DNA of 53,741 nt from an uncultured Clostridia bacterium (lineage in GTDB: Bacteria; Bacillota; Clostridia; TANB77; CAG-508), in contig CASYFC010000013.1 of the NCBI GenBank assembly GCA_949482135.1, positions 1 to 53,741 of the forward strand, in the 5' to 3' direction. A program made the position numbers and the translations under genes. The notes under the pieces were generated by a model. It saw only the letters and a program-made list of their open reading frames with translations, was not told the DNA's origin and made no database searches. Below are positions 26,420 through 35,059 of the stretch, piece after piece. Within the stretch, counting starts at the first letter, position 1; each line of letters begins with the position of its first letter.

Positions 26420-27271
26420 TTATATATATTTATTAATAGCTTCTGCAAATGCACCATCTGATACAGATATCTTGGTTATATATTTTGCTGCTTTTTTTAA
26501 ATCATCATATGCACTATTTACAGCAACTCCGATTCCAGCTTCTTTTACCATTTCTAAATCGTTAATGTTATCTCCTATTGCAAGCATATTTTCTTTTGGA
26601 ATTTTTAGATAGTTTGAAAGAAAATTAAGTGCTTCATTTTTATTTATATGTGTAGGAGCGATACTTAGGTACTCATAGTCTTTATCTATAATTTTATCTC
26701 TGTATTTTCCACGTTTGTTAATAAAAGTAGCATCAATATTTGGATTCACTTTTATTAATGTTTTAAATTGATTTAAATTAGACTCATTAGATGAAACAAC
26801 TGCTGAAAAAGTTTCAACATTGTTTTTTTCAATATAATTTAGTATATCTGGCACAATTTTAAAATTTAATCCTTCAGAAGAATTATCATTTTTTAATTTA
26901 TAATTTCTCAAGTCCATATATTCTAGTTTTTCTGTAATAATTTCTGTATCTGTATATAGATGAATATGATAATTGTATCTTTTGGCAAATGTTACTATAA
27001 AAAGCAAATCATTTTTTGAAAGAGTTCTTCTTAATAATTCTTGACCAGTTTTTAAATTAATAATTTGAGTGCCATTACCAAAAATTCCATAAGATGCAGT
27101 AAATTTGTCACATATTTTTTTTGAAACAGAGTAAGCTTTTCCTGTGCAAATTGCGAAATCAATATTTTTTTGATGAATTTTATTAATTGCATCGAAATTT
27201 TTTGGAGAGATATTATTATTTTTATCAATTATAGTTCCATCTAAGTCGCTGGCAACTAATTTTACTTGCAT
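26420..27271 (-). CDS. HAD-superfamily hydrolase, Cof type
   Basis: 283 residues. Motif I DLDGTIIDKNN at about 8-18 (nucleophile and acid aspartates), a cap domain in the middle (Cof/type IIB), and motif IV GDNINDLEMVKEAGIGVAVNSA near 238-259. Family members dephosphorylate sugar phosphates, pyridoxal phosphate or flavin nucleotides; the substrate is not readable. It shares a transcript with the upstream gene at 27296, 24 bases apart. Confidence 0.9.
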   Translation of the reverse strand: MQVKLVASDLDGTIIDKNNNISPKNFDAINKIHQKNIDFAICTGKAYSVSKKICDKFTASYGIFGNGTQIINLKTGQELLRRTLSKNDLLFIVTFAKRYNYHIHLYTDTEIITEKLEYMDLRNYKLKNDNSSEGLNFKIVPDILNYIEKNNVETFSAVVSSNESNLNQFKTLIKVNPNIDATFINKRGKYRDKIIDKDYEYLSIAPTHINKNEALNFLSNYLKIPKENMLAIGDNINDLEMVKEAGIGVAVNSAYDDLKKAAKYITKISVSDGAFAEAINKYI

Positions 27272-27295
27272 TTTAATATAATTCCTAACTTTATC

Positions 27296-28153
27296 TTATT
27301 CTACCGGAGTATTTTCAATCAAGTGTACAGTGTTATCTGGGTAGAAGGATTTATTTGCTGACTTTAGTGAAATAATTTGGTATTTTTGATATGTATAATT
27401 TTGATTGATTTGGAAAGTCAAAGTTATATCATAAGATGTTTCCTCACCATTTGCAATTCTAATAACTTCACCTTTAGCTGTATAAACACCATTTTTTTCT
27501 TCTGTTAATTCAAGTTTTGGACATTCATATTGTTCATCTTTTAGTACTGATATATCAGCACCATATTCATATGAATTAGTTCCTGAAGAGTAACCAACAT
27601 AATTTTTATATGAATTTATTGATTTAATATTATTATAATTTGTTCCAATTAATTCTGTTAAATATTTATGAATATTCTTTACAGTTGATGCATATGTGGT
27701 ATCAACTTTTAAAGAAGATTTTTTATTTGAGGAACTATCAAAGTACTGTTTTGCTAAAAAAAGTAGAATTGTATTTGACTCTAAGTTTTCACCACCATAA
27801 GTAATTCTTTGAATACCAACAGAATATGTTTCTAATAATTTTTTTACTTCCTCAATATCTAATTCAGTACTATTAGATTCATTTTCAGTAGAATTAGTAT
27901 TTATTTCAGTTACAGTATTTGATTTTGATAATGTATTATTAGTTGTATTAGAAACAGCATTTTCTTCTTTAATCTCGTTTTGTATTGTATTTTCTTCTAT
28001 CTCATTTTCTTCTATATTTTCATTTTGTGATATATTTTGGCTAGGAATAGATGTCGTATTTTTTGAAAACATAAAAAAGTAAACACAAAAAGCTGTTATG
28101 AGTATTATAATTATTAAAAGTATTAAAATTAATATTTTGGGTTTATTTGACAT
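27296..28153 (-). CDS. Membrane-anchored protein with low-complexity linker, unknown
   Basis: 285 residues from the ATG at 28153, which has AAGGTG in front; a 14-codon extension lacks a site. A strongly hydrophobic helix (about 6-27, LILLIIIILITAFCVYFFMF) is followed by a 70-residue linker of E, N, T and S (about 35-100) and a C-terminal domain of about 180 residues that would lie outside the cell. The domain has no motif I know. No sortase signal or lipobox. Confidence 0.7.
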   Translation of the reverse strand: MSNKPKILILILLIIIILITAFCVYFFMFSKNTTSIPSQNISQNENIEENEIEENTIQNEIKEENAVSNTTNNTLSKSNTVTEINTNSTENESNSTELDIEEVKKLLETYSVGIQRITYGGENLESNTILLFLAKQYFDSSSNKKSSLKVDTTYASTVKNIHKYLTELIGTNYNNIKSINSYKNYVGYSSGTNSYEYGADISVLKDEQYECPKLELTEEKNGVYTAKGEVIRIANGEETSYDITLTFQINQNYTYQKYQIISLKSANKSFYPDNTVHLIENTPVE

Positions 28154-28257
28154 ATTTTTCACCTTTCTTAAGTACATATAGTAAAATTTTATCATATTAT
28201 GCAGTTTTTAGCAATTAAAATAAAAATAAATTTGTAATCTATAGTATGGAGTTTATG

Positions 28258-28286
28258 TTGCTTTGAAAGCTTTTTTATGATAATAT
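28258..28286 (+). promoter_or_regulatory. truA promoter
   Basis: TTGCTT (28258-28263), 17-base spacer, TAATAT (28281-28286), 15 bases before the truA ATG. Close to the start, so the leader would be very short. Confidence 0.5.
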
Positions 28287-28301
28287 AGCAGTGGTGAAAT
28301 T

Positions 28302-29036
28302 ATGAGAAATATAAAATTAATAATAGAATATGATGGAAAATCATTTAATGGTTGGCAAAAGCAACCTAATAAATTAAATATTCAAGGTGAAATAGAAAAA
28401 GCAATTGGAGAAATTACAGGAGAAGAAATAGATTTAATAGCATCAGGAAGAACAGATGCAGGTGTTCATAGTTTAGGACAAACAGCTAATTTTAAAACTA
28501 ATAGTAGTATACCAATTGAAAAGTTTCCAATTGCTATAAACTCAAAATTAAAAAAGAGTATTGTAGTTAAAAGTGCAGAGGAAGTTGATGAAAGATTTCA
28601 TAGTAGATATTCTGTAAAATCAAAAAAATATAGATATACAATAAATATCTCTGAATATGGTAGCGCAATTTATAGAGATATGGAATATCATTTTCCTTTT
28701 AATTTAGATATTCAGAAAATGCAAGAAGGAGCAAAATATTTTGAAGGAGAACATGATTTTAAAGCTTTTAAAGCTAGTGGAACAAGTAGTAAAAGTAGTG
28801 TAAGAACAATTTTTAAAGCAGAAGTAAAAATAAATCAAGATAGAATTTATATAGAACTTACTGGAAATGGATTCTTATATAATATGGTAAGAATAATTTC
28901 AGGAACACTTGTAGATGTGGGAACTGGAAAAATTGACCCTTCAGAAATAAAAAATATTATAGAAAGTAAAGAGCGTATAAAAGCTGGAAAAACTTTACCA
29001 GCAAGAGGACTTTGTTTAGTAGAAGTTAATTATTAG
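28302..29036 (+). CDS. truA: tRNA pseudouridine synthase TruA
   Basis: 244 residues. Isomerises uridines 38-40 of the tRNA anticodon stem-loop. The catalytic aspartate is in SGRTDAGVHSLGQ near 49-61; YDGKSFNGWQKQP lies at the N terminus and FLYNMVRIISGTLVDVGTGK near 194-213, both family hallmarks. Usual length. Start is supported by a GTGG site just upstream, rather weak. Confidence 0.95.
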   Translation: MRNIKLIIEYDGKSFNGWQKQPNKLNIQGEIEKAIGEITGEEIDLIASGRTDAGVHSLGQTANFKTNSSIPIEKFPIAINSKLKKSIVVKSAEEVDERFHSRYSVKSKKYRYTINISEYGSAIYRDMEYHFPFNLDIQKMQEGAKYFEGEHDFKAFKASGTSSKSSVRTIFKAEVKINQDRIYIELTGNGFLYNMVRIISGTLVDVGTGKIDPSEIKNIIESKERIKAGKTLPARGLCLVEVNY

Positions 29037-29039
29037 AAT

Positions 29040-29960
29040 ATGTTATATAGTAGCAAATGGATTGGGGTGGTAAAAATAAAAGTAGCTATTCTTTCAGACA
29101 TACATGGAAATTGTGTAGCATTAAATGAAGTGATAAAAGATGCAAAAGAAAATAATGTTGATGAGTTTTTAATTTTAGGTGATTTGGTGAATGATTTGCC
29201 ATTTGGTAATGAAACATTAGAAATTGTAAAAGGATTAACAAATAAAGTTTTAAAAGGAAATAAAGAACAATATTTAATAGAATATGATACTGAAAAGTAT
29301 GATTGGAAAAACATACAATTTAGAACAGTTAAATTTATGTATAATGAATTAACAAGAGAAAATATTGAATATATAAAAACATTGCCACATTGTATGAGTG
29401 TTAAATATGAAGGAGTAAAATTTCTTATAGCACATGGATCACCAGAATCTGTTGAAGAACAACTTCATCAAGATGATAGAGAACGTTTAAATCATTATAC
29501 TCAAGATTTAGATGCAGATGCATTAATATTTGGACATACACATGATAAAATGTGGTATGAGTATATAAATAATAAATTAGTTTTAAATGCTGGATGTTTA
29601 GGAGTTTCTCCATATTATAATGCAACAGCTGAGTATGTGATTTTAGATATATCAAATGGAAAAATAAATAATATAGATTTAAGACATATTAAATATGATT
29701 TAGAAATTATAAAACAAAAAATTATAGAAAGTGGAATTCTTTCCCAAGAAAAAGTATTAATGAATCTTTCTTTTTGCGGAATAAATGGTAATGGAATAAT
29801 AAGGCATTATTTTTTTAAAGAAGCTAAAGAATTGATGCTTGAAAGAAGTGGGAAATGGTATAAAGATGATGCAAAAGGAATTTTTACATACTTTAAATTA
29901 TTTGATGATGATATATGGCTGGGATTAGCTGAAAAATATAAAGACTATTTTGTATTTTAG
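29040..29960 (+). CDS. YfcE/MJ0936-type metallophosphoesterase with C-terminal extension
   Basis: 306 residues from the ATG at 29040; a GTG at 29067 is an equally possible start since neither has a clear ribosome site, and the first strand (KVAILSDIHGN) begins just after it. Metal-binding motifs in order: DIHGN, GDLVND, GNKEQY (usually GNHD/GNCD, here altered), AHGSPE and GHTHDK. The last 100 residues (about 205-306) are not part of the phosphoesterase fold and may be a separate helical domain. Substrate unknown. Three bases after truA. Confidence 0.8.
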   Translation: MLYSSKWIGVVKIKVAILSDIHGNCVALNEVIKDAKENNVDEFLILGDLVNDLPFGNETLEIVKGLTNKVLKGNKEQYLIEYDTEKYDWKNIQFRTVKFMYNELTRENIEYIKTLPHCMSVKYEGVKFLIAHGSPESVEEQLHQDDRERLNHYTQDLDADALIFGHTHDKMWYEYINNKLVLNAGCLGVSPYYNATAEYVILDISNGKINNIDLRHIKYDLEIIKQKIIESGILSQEKVLMNLSFCGINGNGIIRHYFFKEAKELMLERSGKWYKDDAKGIFTYFKLFDDDIWLGLAEKYKDYFVF

Positions 29961-29980
29961 TAAAAACAGAAAGGATTAAC

Positions 29981-30217
29981 ATGAGATTAGATAAATTTTT
30001 AAAAGTTAGTAGAGTAATAAAAAGAAGAACTGTTGCAAATGATGCAGCAGATAATGGCAGAATTGCAGTAAACGGAAAAATTGTAAAACCAAGTTATGAA
30101 GTAAAAGTAGGAGATATAGTTGAAATAAAATTTGGAGATAAAGTTTCAAGATTTGAAATTCTACAAATTCCAAAAGTTCAAGGAAAAGATATTGGAGAAA
30201 TAATTAAAATAATATAG
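29981..30217 (+). CDS. rqcP: RqcP-type S4 RNA-binding protein
   Basis: 78 residues, nearly all S4 domain: MRLDKFLKVSRVIKRRTVANDA, then GRIAVNGKIVKPSYEVKVGD. In B. subtilis RqcP (YabO) works with RqcH in adding alanine tails to nascent chains on stalled 60S-like 50S subunits. YlmH-type proteins are longer, Hsp15 also longer. AAAGGA site before ATG. Followed by dnaE at nine bases. Confidence 0.88.
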   Translation: MRLDKFLKVSRVIKRRTVANDAADNGRIAVNGKIVKPSYEVKVGDIVEIKFGDKVSRFEILQIPKVQGKDIGEIIKII

Positions 30218-30226
30218 GAGGCATAT

Positions 30227-33200
30227 ATGCCAGATTTTGTTCATTTACATGTTCATAGTGAGTATAGCTTATTAGATGGGATGTGTAGAGTAAAAGATTT
30301 ACCAAAGAGAGCAAAAGAGCTTGGAATGAAAGCGATAGCTATTACAGACCATGGCGTTATGTATGGTGCTGTTAATTTTTATAAAGAGTGTATAAATGAA
30401 GGAATAAAACCAATTATAGGATGTGAAGTATATGTAGCACCAAGAACTAGATTTGAGAAAGAATCTGGAATTGATGAAAATTATTCACATCTTATTTTGC
30501 TTGCTAAAAATAAAATTGGTTATCAAAATCTTATAAAATTAGTTTCATTATCATTTACAGATGGATATTATTATAAACCACGTATAGATCATGACATATT
30601 AGAAGAATATAGTGAAGGATTAATTTGTTTAAGTGCATGTTTAGCAGGTGAAGTTAATAAAGCAATTTTAAAAGATAATATGGAGGAAGCCAAAAGAGTT
30701 GCACAATGGCATAAAAATATTTTCGGAGAGGATTATTATTTAGAACTCCAAAACAATGGACTTCCAGAACAAGTAATGGTTAATCAAAAATTAATTACTT
30801 TGTCAAGAGAATTAAATATTCCATTAGTTGGGACAAATGATGCTCATTATTTAAAAAAAGAGGATAGTTATAATCATGAAATTTTGCTTTGTATACAAAC
30901 AGCAAAAAAAATGACTGATCCAGATAGAATGAAATTTAGTACTGATGAATTTTATATAAAATCACCTGAAGAAATGGTAGATTATTTTTCAGCAGTTCCA
31001 GAAGCAATTGAAAATACAGTAAAAATTGCTGATAAATGTAATTTTGAATTTGAATTTGGTGTCACAAAGCTTCCAAATTATGATGTTCCAAAAGAATTTA
31101 AAACACATGAAGAATATTTTTATAAATTAACATGGGATGGAATTGAAAAAAGATATGGTAAAGATTATGGTGACGAAATAAAACAAAGAGCAGAATACGA
31201 ATTAGGAATAATTTCAAGAATGGGATATATTGATTATTATCTTATTGTTTGGGACTATATAAATTATGCTAAATCTGTGGGAATACCAGTAGGACCAGGA
31301 CGTGGTTCAGGAGCAGGTTCAATTGTTGCATATGCAATAGGAATAACAGATATAGATCCTCTAAAATATAATTTGCTTTTTGAAAGATTTTTAAATCCAG
31401 ATAGAATTAGTATGCCTGACTTTGATGTTGATTTTTCAGATGAAAGAAGGCAAGAAGTTATAGATTATGTTGCAAGAAAATATGGAAGAGATCATGTTTC
31501 TCAAATAATTACATTTGGTACAATGTCTGCTAAGAGTGTTATAAGAGATGTTGGAAGGGTCTTAGATGTTCCATATGGAGAGGTCGACAAGATTGCTAAA
31601 ATGATTCCTTTTGAAGTGCATATGACACTTGACAAAGCATTAGAACAAAATAGAGAATTAAAAGATGAATATGAAAATAACGAAACAACAAGAAGAATTA
31701 TAGATATAGCTAAAGGATTAGAAGGAATGCCAAGAAATGCCTCAACACATGCATGTGGTGTTGTTATTACAAAAGATCCAGTAGATACTTATGTGCCTCT
31801 ATGTACAAATGATGGTAACGTAGTTGCACAATATACGATGGTTTTACTTGAGGAACTTGGACTTTTAAAAATGGACTTTTTGGGACTTAGAACTTTAAGT
31901 GTAATTGCAAACAGTTTAGAATTAATCAAAAAAAATAGAGGAATAGATGTTGTTTTTGATGAAAAAATGGATGACCTAGAAGTTTACAGATTATGGCAGG
32001 AAGGAAAATCTTTTGGAATATTCCAGTTTGAAAGTGGTGGTATTACTAGTTTCATGAAGGAATTAAAACCAGATTGTTTTGAAGATATTGTTGCAGGAGT
32101 TTCTTTATACAGACCAGGGCCTATGGATCAAATTCCAAGATATATAAAAGGAAAGTTGAATCCAGGACATAATGAATATACTCATCCATCATTAGAGCCA
32201 ATTTTAAACGTAACATATGGATGTATGGTATATCAAGAGCAAGTTATGCAAATTGTTAGAGATTTAGCAGGATATTCACTAGGCAGAGCTGATTTAGTTA
32301 GACGTGCAATGGGTAAGAAGAAGCTTGATGTTATGGCAAAAGAAAGAGAAGTTTTTATACATGGTCAAGTTGACGAAGAAGGAAATGTAATAGTTCCAGG
32401 ATGTATTAGAAATGGAATTGATGAGGAATCAGCAAATAAAATATTTGATGAAATGTCAGAATTTGCAAAATATGCTTTTAATAAATCACATGCAGCAGCA
32501 TATGCTGTTATATCTTATAGAACAGCTTATTTAAAAGCTTATTATAAAGAAGAATTGATGGCAGCTACTTTAAATAGTTTTTTAGGAAACTTAGATAAAA
32601 TACCAATTTATATTCAAGACTGTAAAGATATGGGAATTGAGATTTTAAATCCAAACATCAATGAAAGCGAGACAAAATTTACAGTTATTGATAATAAGAT
32701 ACGTTTTGGACTTGGAACAATTAAGAATGTGGGAATTAGTGCAGTTGATAGTATTGTAAGAGAAAGAGAAAAAAATGGTGCTTATGAAAGTTTTACATCA
32801 TTTTGTGAGCGAATAAAAGATGAATCTGTTAATAAAAAATGTATAGAAAGTTTAATAAAAGCTGGAGCATTTGACGATTTTGGAAAAACTAGAGCAACAC
32901 TTTTAGCATCTTTTGAAGCAATTGTTGATACAATCAATAATGAAAGTAGAAATAAAATTGAAAATCAAGTTTCGATGTTTGATTTAATGGAAGATAATCA
33001 AGAAGATATAGAAAAACAAAAATATTCATTTATTGAAAAAGAAGAAATGGAAACAAGAGAACTTTTAGCTTTAGAAAAAGAAATGCTTGGAGTATATATT
33101 TCAGGTCATCCATTAGATAAATATAGAAAACAGATTGAAAAACAATCAAATATTTCTACAATAAACTTAATGAAAATAAATGAGGAAGTAGAAAGTATAG

Positions 33201-33733
33201 GAGATGCTATAAGCTATAAGGATGGACAATGTGTTAAATTTGTTGGAATAATTTCAAAAGTAAAGAAAAAATTCACAAAGAAGAACACAACAATGGCATT
33301 TGTAACAGTGGAAGACTTTTTTGGAAGTACAGAAATAATTATTTTCGATGGAGTTTACCAGAAAATGAGTCATATAATTGTTGAGGATAATATAATTTTA
33401 ATTGATGGTAGATTAAGTATAAGGGAAGATGAACCAGTAAAAATTGTTGCATCAAGTATAAGGGAATTTTCTGAATTTGAACAAACAGAAGAAAAAAGAA
33501 ATATAGGGCTTACAAGTATAAAAATTTTATCTATTGATATAACTGATTTGACAGAAGATCAAAAAACAAGATTAAGAGGTGCTATAAAATTTTTTACAGG
33601 TGATAGGGCAAATGTAAAATTACAAATTGTAGATAATGGAGAAATAAAACCTTGCGGAGCAATATTCTTAACAGATAAAATATTAAAGGTATTTGAAGAG
33701 ATTGTTGGAAAAGATAAATTGCAATTTGTATAA
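30227..33733 (+). CDS. dnaE: DNA polymerase III alpha subunit DnaE
   Basis: 1168 residues. N-terminal PHP domain with HLHVHSEYSLLDG at 5-17; polymerase core with GPGRGSGAGSIVAYA near 357-371 and the catalytic PDFDVDFSDERR near 396-407; CGVVITK and YRPGPMDQIPRYI further on; helix-hairpin-helix and an OB domain near 985-1070 (VKFVGIISKVKKKFTKKN). Length fits the DnaE1 subtype. In Firmicutes this enzyme acts beside PolC. Strong AGGAGG site, coupled to rqcP. Confidence 0.97.
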   Translation: MPDFVHLHVHSEYSLLDGMCRVKDLPKRAKELGMKAIAITDHGVMYGAVNFYKECINEGIKPIIGCEVYVAPRTRFEKESGIDENYSHLILLAKNKIGYQNLIKLVSLSFTDGYYYKPRIDHDILEEYSEGLICLSACLAGEVNKAILKDNMEEAKRVAQWHKNIFGEDYYLELQNNGLPEQVMVNQKLITLSRELNIPLVGTNDAHYLKKEDSYNHEILLCIQTAKKMTDPDRMKFSTDEFYIKSPEEMVDYFSAVPEAIENTVKIADKCNFEFEFGVTKLPNYDVPKEFKTHEEYFYKLTWDGIEKRYGKDYGDEIKQRAEYELGIISRMGYIDYYLIVWDYINYAKSVGIPVGPGRGSGAGSIVAYAIGITDIDPLKYNLLFERFLNPDRISMPDFDVDFSDERRQEVIDYVARKYGRDHVSQIITFGTMSAKSVIRDVGRVLDVPYGEVDKIAKMIPFEVHMTLDKALEQNRELKDEYENNETTRRIIDIAKGLEGMPRNASTHACGVVITKDPVDTYVPLCTNDGNVVAQYTMVLLEELGLLKMDFLGLRTLSVIANSLELIKKNRGIDVVFDEKMDDLEVYRLWQEGKSFGIFQFESGGITSFMKELKPDCFEDIVAGVSLYRPGPMDQIPRYIKGKLNPGHNEYTHPSLEPILNVTYGCMVYQEQVMQIVRDLAGYSLGRADLVRRAMGKKKLDVMAKEREVFIHGQVDEEGNVIVPGCIRNGIDEESANKIFDEMSEFAKYAFNKSHAAAYAVISYRTAYLKAYYKEELMAATLNSFLGNLDKIPIYIQDCKDMGIEILNPNINESETKFTVIDNKIRFGLGTIKNVGISAVDSIVREREKNGAYESFTSFCERIKDESVNKKCIESLIKAGAFDDFGKTRATLLASFEAIVDTINNESRNKIENQVSMFDLMEDNQEDIEKQKYSFIEKEEMETRELLALEKEMLGVYISGHPLDKYRKQIEKQSNISTINLMKINEEVESIGDAISYKDGQCVKFVGIISKVKKKFTKKNTTMAFVTVEDFFGSTEIIIFDGVYQKMSHIIVEDNIILIDGRLSIREDEPVKIVASSIREFSEFEQTEEKRNIGLTSIKILSIDITDLTEDQKTRLRGAIKFFTGDRANVKLQIVDNGEIKPCGAIFLTDKILKVFEEIVGKDKLQFV

Positions 33734-33741
33734 CTAAATTA

Positions 33742-33770
33742 TTGATTTTTTCACTAAAAAAATGTATAAT
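33742..33770 (+). promoter_or_regulatory. Promoter of the pilin-like gene
   Basis: TTGATT (33742-33747), 17-base spacer, TATAAT (33765-33770), shortly after dnaE. Confidence 0.7.
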
Positions 33771-33804
33771 AACTGCGAAAGAAAAATAAGGAGAAATTTT
33801 TTCT

Positions 33805-34317
33805 ATGAGAAAAGAAGATGGTTTATCAGCAATAGCATTAATTTTGATAATTGTTATACTAGCAGTGGTTGCAACATTAGCATTTAATAAAGTTCAACAT
33901 GTAGTTGATGATTTAAAAGAGACGGATGTAGAATATAATAAAACAGAAATTGTAGAAAAATTAAATTTAATTGTAAAAGAAAAGTATGTTAAAGATTATA
34001 AATTTGCACAAGAAAACAACAAAAAAATAGAAGAGGTATATACACCAGATATTGTAATAAATTACTTACTTGAGAAAAATTATATAGAACAATTAAAAGA
34101 TATAAATGATAGATTAGTACAGGATGAATATTATATTAATGCTAATTCATTAAATAGTGATATTGCAACACAAGTGATTAATGAAAATGGTTCAAACAGT
34201 AATGGAACGAAAGTTTTTAAAGTAAAGAAAATAGAAGAAAAATATATGATTTATTTTGTAGATAAATATGGAGATCAAACTGAAATTGGTGAACTTAATA
34301 TGAATCCAGAAGTATAA
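33805..34317 (+). CDS. Single-helix secreted protein, pilin-like N terminus
   Basis: 170 residues. MRKEDGLSAIALILIIVILAV has the layout of a type IV pilin or pseudopilin: short basic leader, a glycine before a long hydrophobic helix (about 7-28), then a soluble domain. The glutamate at +5 of true pilins is absent (alanine-leucine there), and no prepilin peptidase gene is nearby, so this could also be a plain membrane-anchored protein. The soluble part is Lys/Glu/Asn-rich with no known motif. GGAGAA site before ATG. Confidence 0.65.
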   Translation: MRKEDGLSAIALILIIVILAVVATLAFNKVQHVVDDLKETDVEYNKTEIVEKLNLIVKEKYVKDYKFAQENNKKIEEVYTPDIVINYLLEKNYIEQLKDINDRLVQDEYYINANSLNSDIATQVINENGSNSNGTKVFKVKKIEEKYMIYFVDKYGDQTEIGELNMNPEV

Positions 34318-34326
34318 AATAATAAC

Positions 34327-34359
34327 AAAAGCTCTTTGAGTTGCCTCAAAGAGCTTTTT
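34327..34359. terminator. Bidirectional terminator
   Basis: Perfect 14-bp arms (34327-34340, 34345-34358) around TTGC, with A and T tracts. Serves the pilin-like gene and the convergent lipoprotein gene. Confidence 0.88.
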
Positions 34360-34405
34360 ATTGTGCCAATATTCAATTTTTTGTTCTTAAACTTCGATAG
34401 GTTGC

Positions 34406-34777
34406 TTATCTGTATACTGTTTTGATAAGCTCATTAGATTCATTGTAGGTAGTGATCTTTTCTACATAAATTGTGTTCCCAACTTCATAGCTGTTGTTTC
34501 GTACAACTGTCTGGAATTCGTCTCCGATAGAAACGGTAATTTTGTAGTCATAGTAGCCAGTGGAAGTGGCTAATGTAGAATACAGAGTGTAATTGGTATA
34601 ATCACCATTTATCAAGGCAGTAGTAGCTTGAGAGGAATAGGTCGTGTTTTGATGTAGACTTCCTTTTTCACAGCTTACAACAGTTGCTTCCAAAGTAACT
34701 GTTTCAGTTATATTTTTAGAGCAACCAGTTAATGCCAGAACCATTACTACAACGAGCAGGGAAATGAGTTTTTTCAT
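34406..34777 (-). CDS. Small lipoprotein, unknown
   Basis: 123 residues. Signal peptide MKKLISLLVVVMVLALTGC with a lipobox (LTGC; lipidated Cys19), so the mature protein is held on the outer face of the membrane. The mature part is Thr/Tyr/Ser-rich and probably beta-structured; I do not recognise a family. A second cysteine lies at about 36. Codons are more balanced than in the neighbours, suggesting transfer. AGGACTT site upstream of ATG. Confidence 0.75.
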   Translation of the reverse strand: MKKLISLLVVVMVLALTGCSKNITETVTLEATVVSCEKGSLHQNTTYSSQATTALINGDYTNYTLYSTLATSTGYYDYKITVSIGDEFQTVVRNNSYEVGNTIYVEKITTYNESNELIKTVYR

Positions 34778-34854
34778 GCTAAGTCCTCCAAAATTGTTGT
34801 TTTATAGTTTCACTTCCATTATTAAATTGTAATAAAAAGAACATAAATTGGCGG

Positions 34855-34938
34855 TTTTACGGTTAAATATATCAATTATGATTTTGCCTGTTAATAGCTG
34901 TTTATCTATAATATTGTATATTCAATTTAACCGTAAAA
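34855..34938. repeat. 14-bp perfect inverted repeat flanking a promoter
   Basis: Arms 34855-34868 and 34925-34938 are perfectly complementary (sequence TTTTACGGTTAAAT), 56 bases apart. The segment between them is A/T-rich and carries the promoter at 34884-34912. Confidence 0.75.
34884..34912 (+). promoter_or_regulatory. Orphan plus-strand promoter inside the inverted repeat
   Basis: TTGCCT (34884-34889), 17-base spacer, TATAAT (34907-34912). It points away from the lipoprotein gene and toward the 3' end of the minus-strand pyrE-like gene; no plus-strand gene follows. A short transcript from about 34919 could end at the hairpin at 35019-35046. Confidence 0.5.
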
Positions 34939-35018
34939 TATTTTTCATAAAGCTACCTCCTAGAAGAATAATGTTAAAATTTACATAATATATTATATCA
35001 TATTTCTTTTTTATAATC

Positions 35019-35046
35019 AAATCACTAAACTAGTGATTTATTTTGC
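35019..35046. terminator. Hairpin after the pyrE-like gene
   Basis: Perfect 9-bp arms (35019-35027, 35031-35039). On the plus strand TTTATTTT follows, a fair terminator for a short RNA from 34.92 kb; on the minus strand the T content after it is low. Confidence 0.5.
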
Positions 35047-35059
35047 ATCATGAATTTTG

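Larger units (their letters stand above)
34778..35059. other. Intergenic region with inverted repeat and an outward promoter
   Basis: No coding frame is supported. It holds a 14-bp inverted repeat around a promoter (34855-34938) and a hairpin (35019-35039), both listed separately. A CTACCTCCTAG sequence at 34952-34962 would read as an AGGAGG site on the minus strand but no ATG of an open frame follows it. Confidence 0.5.
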
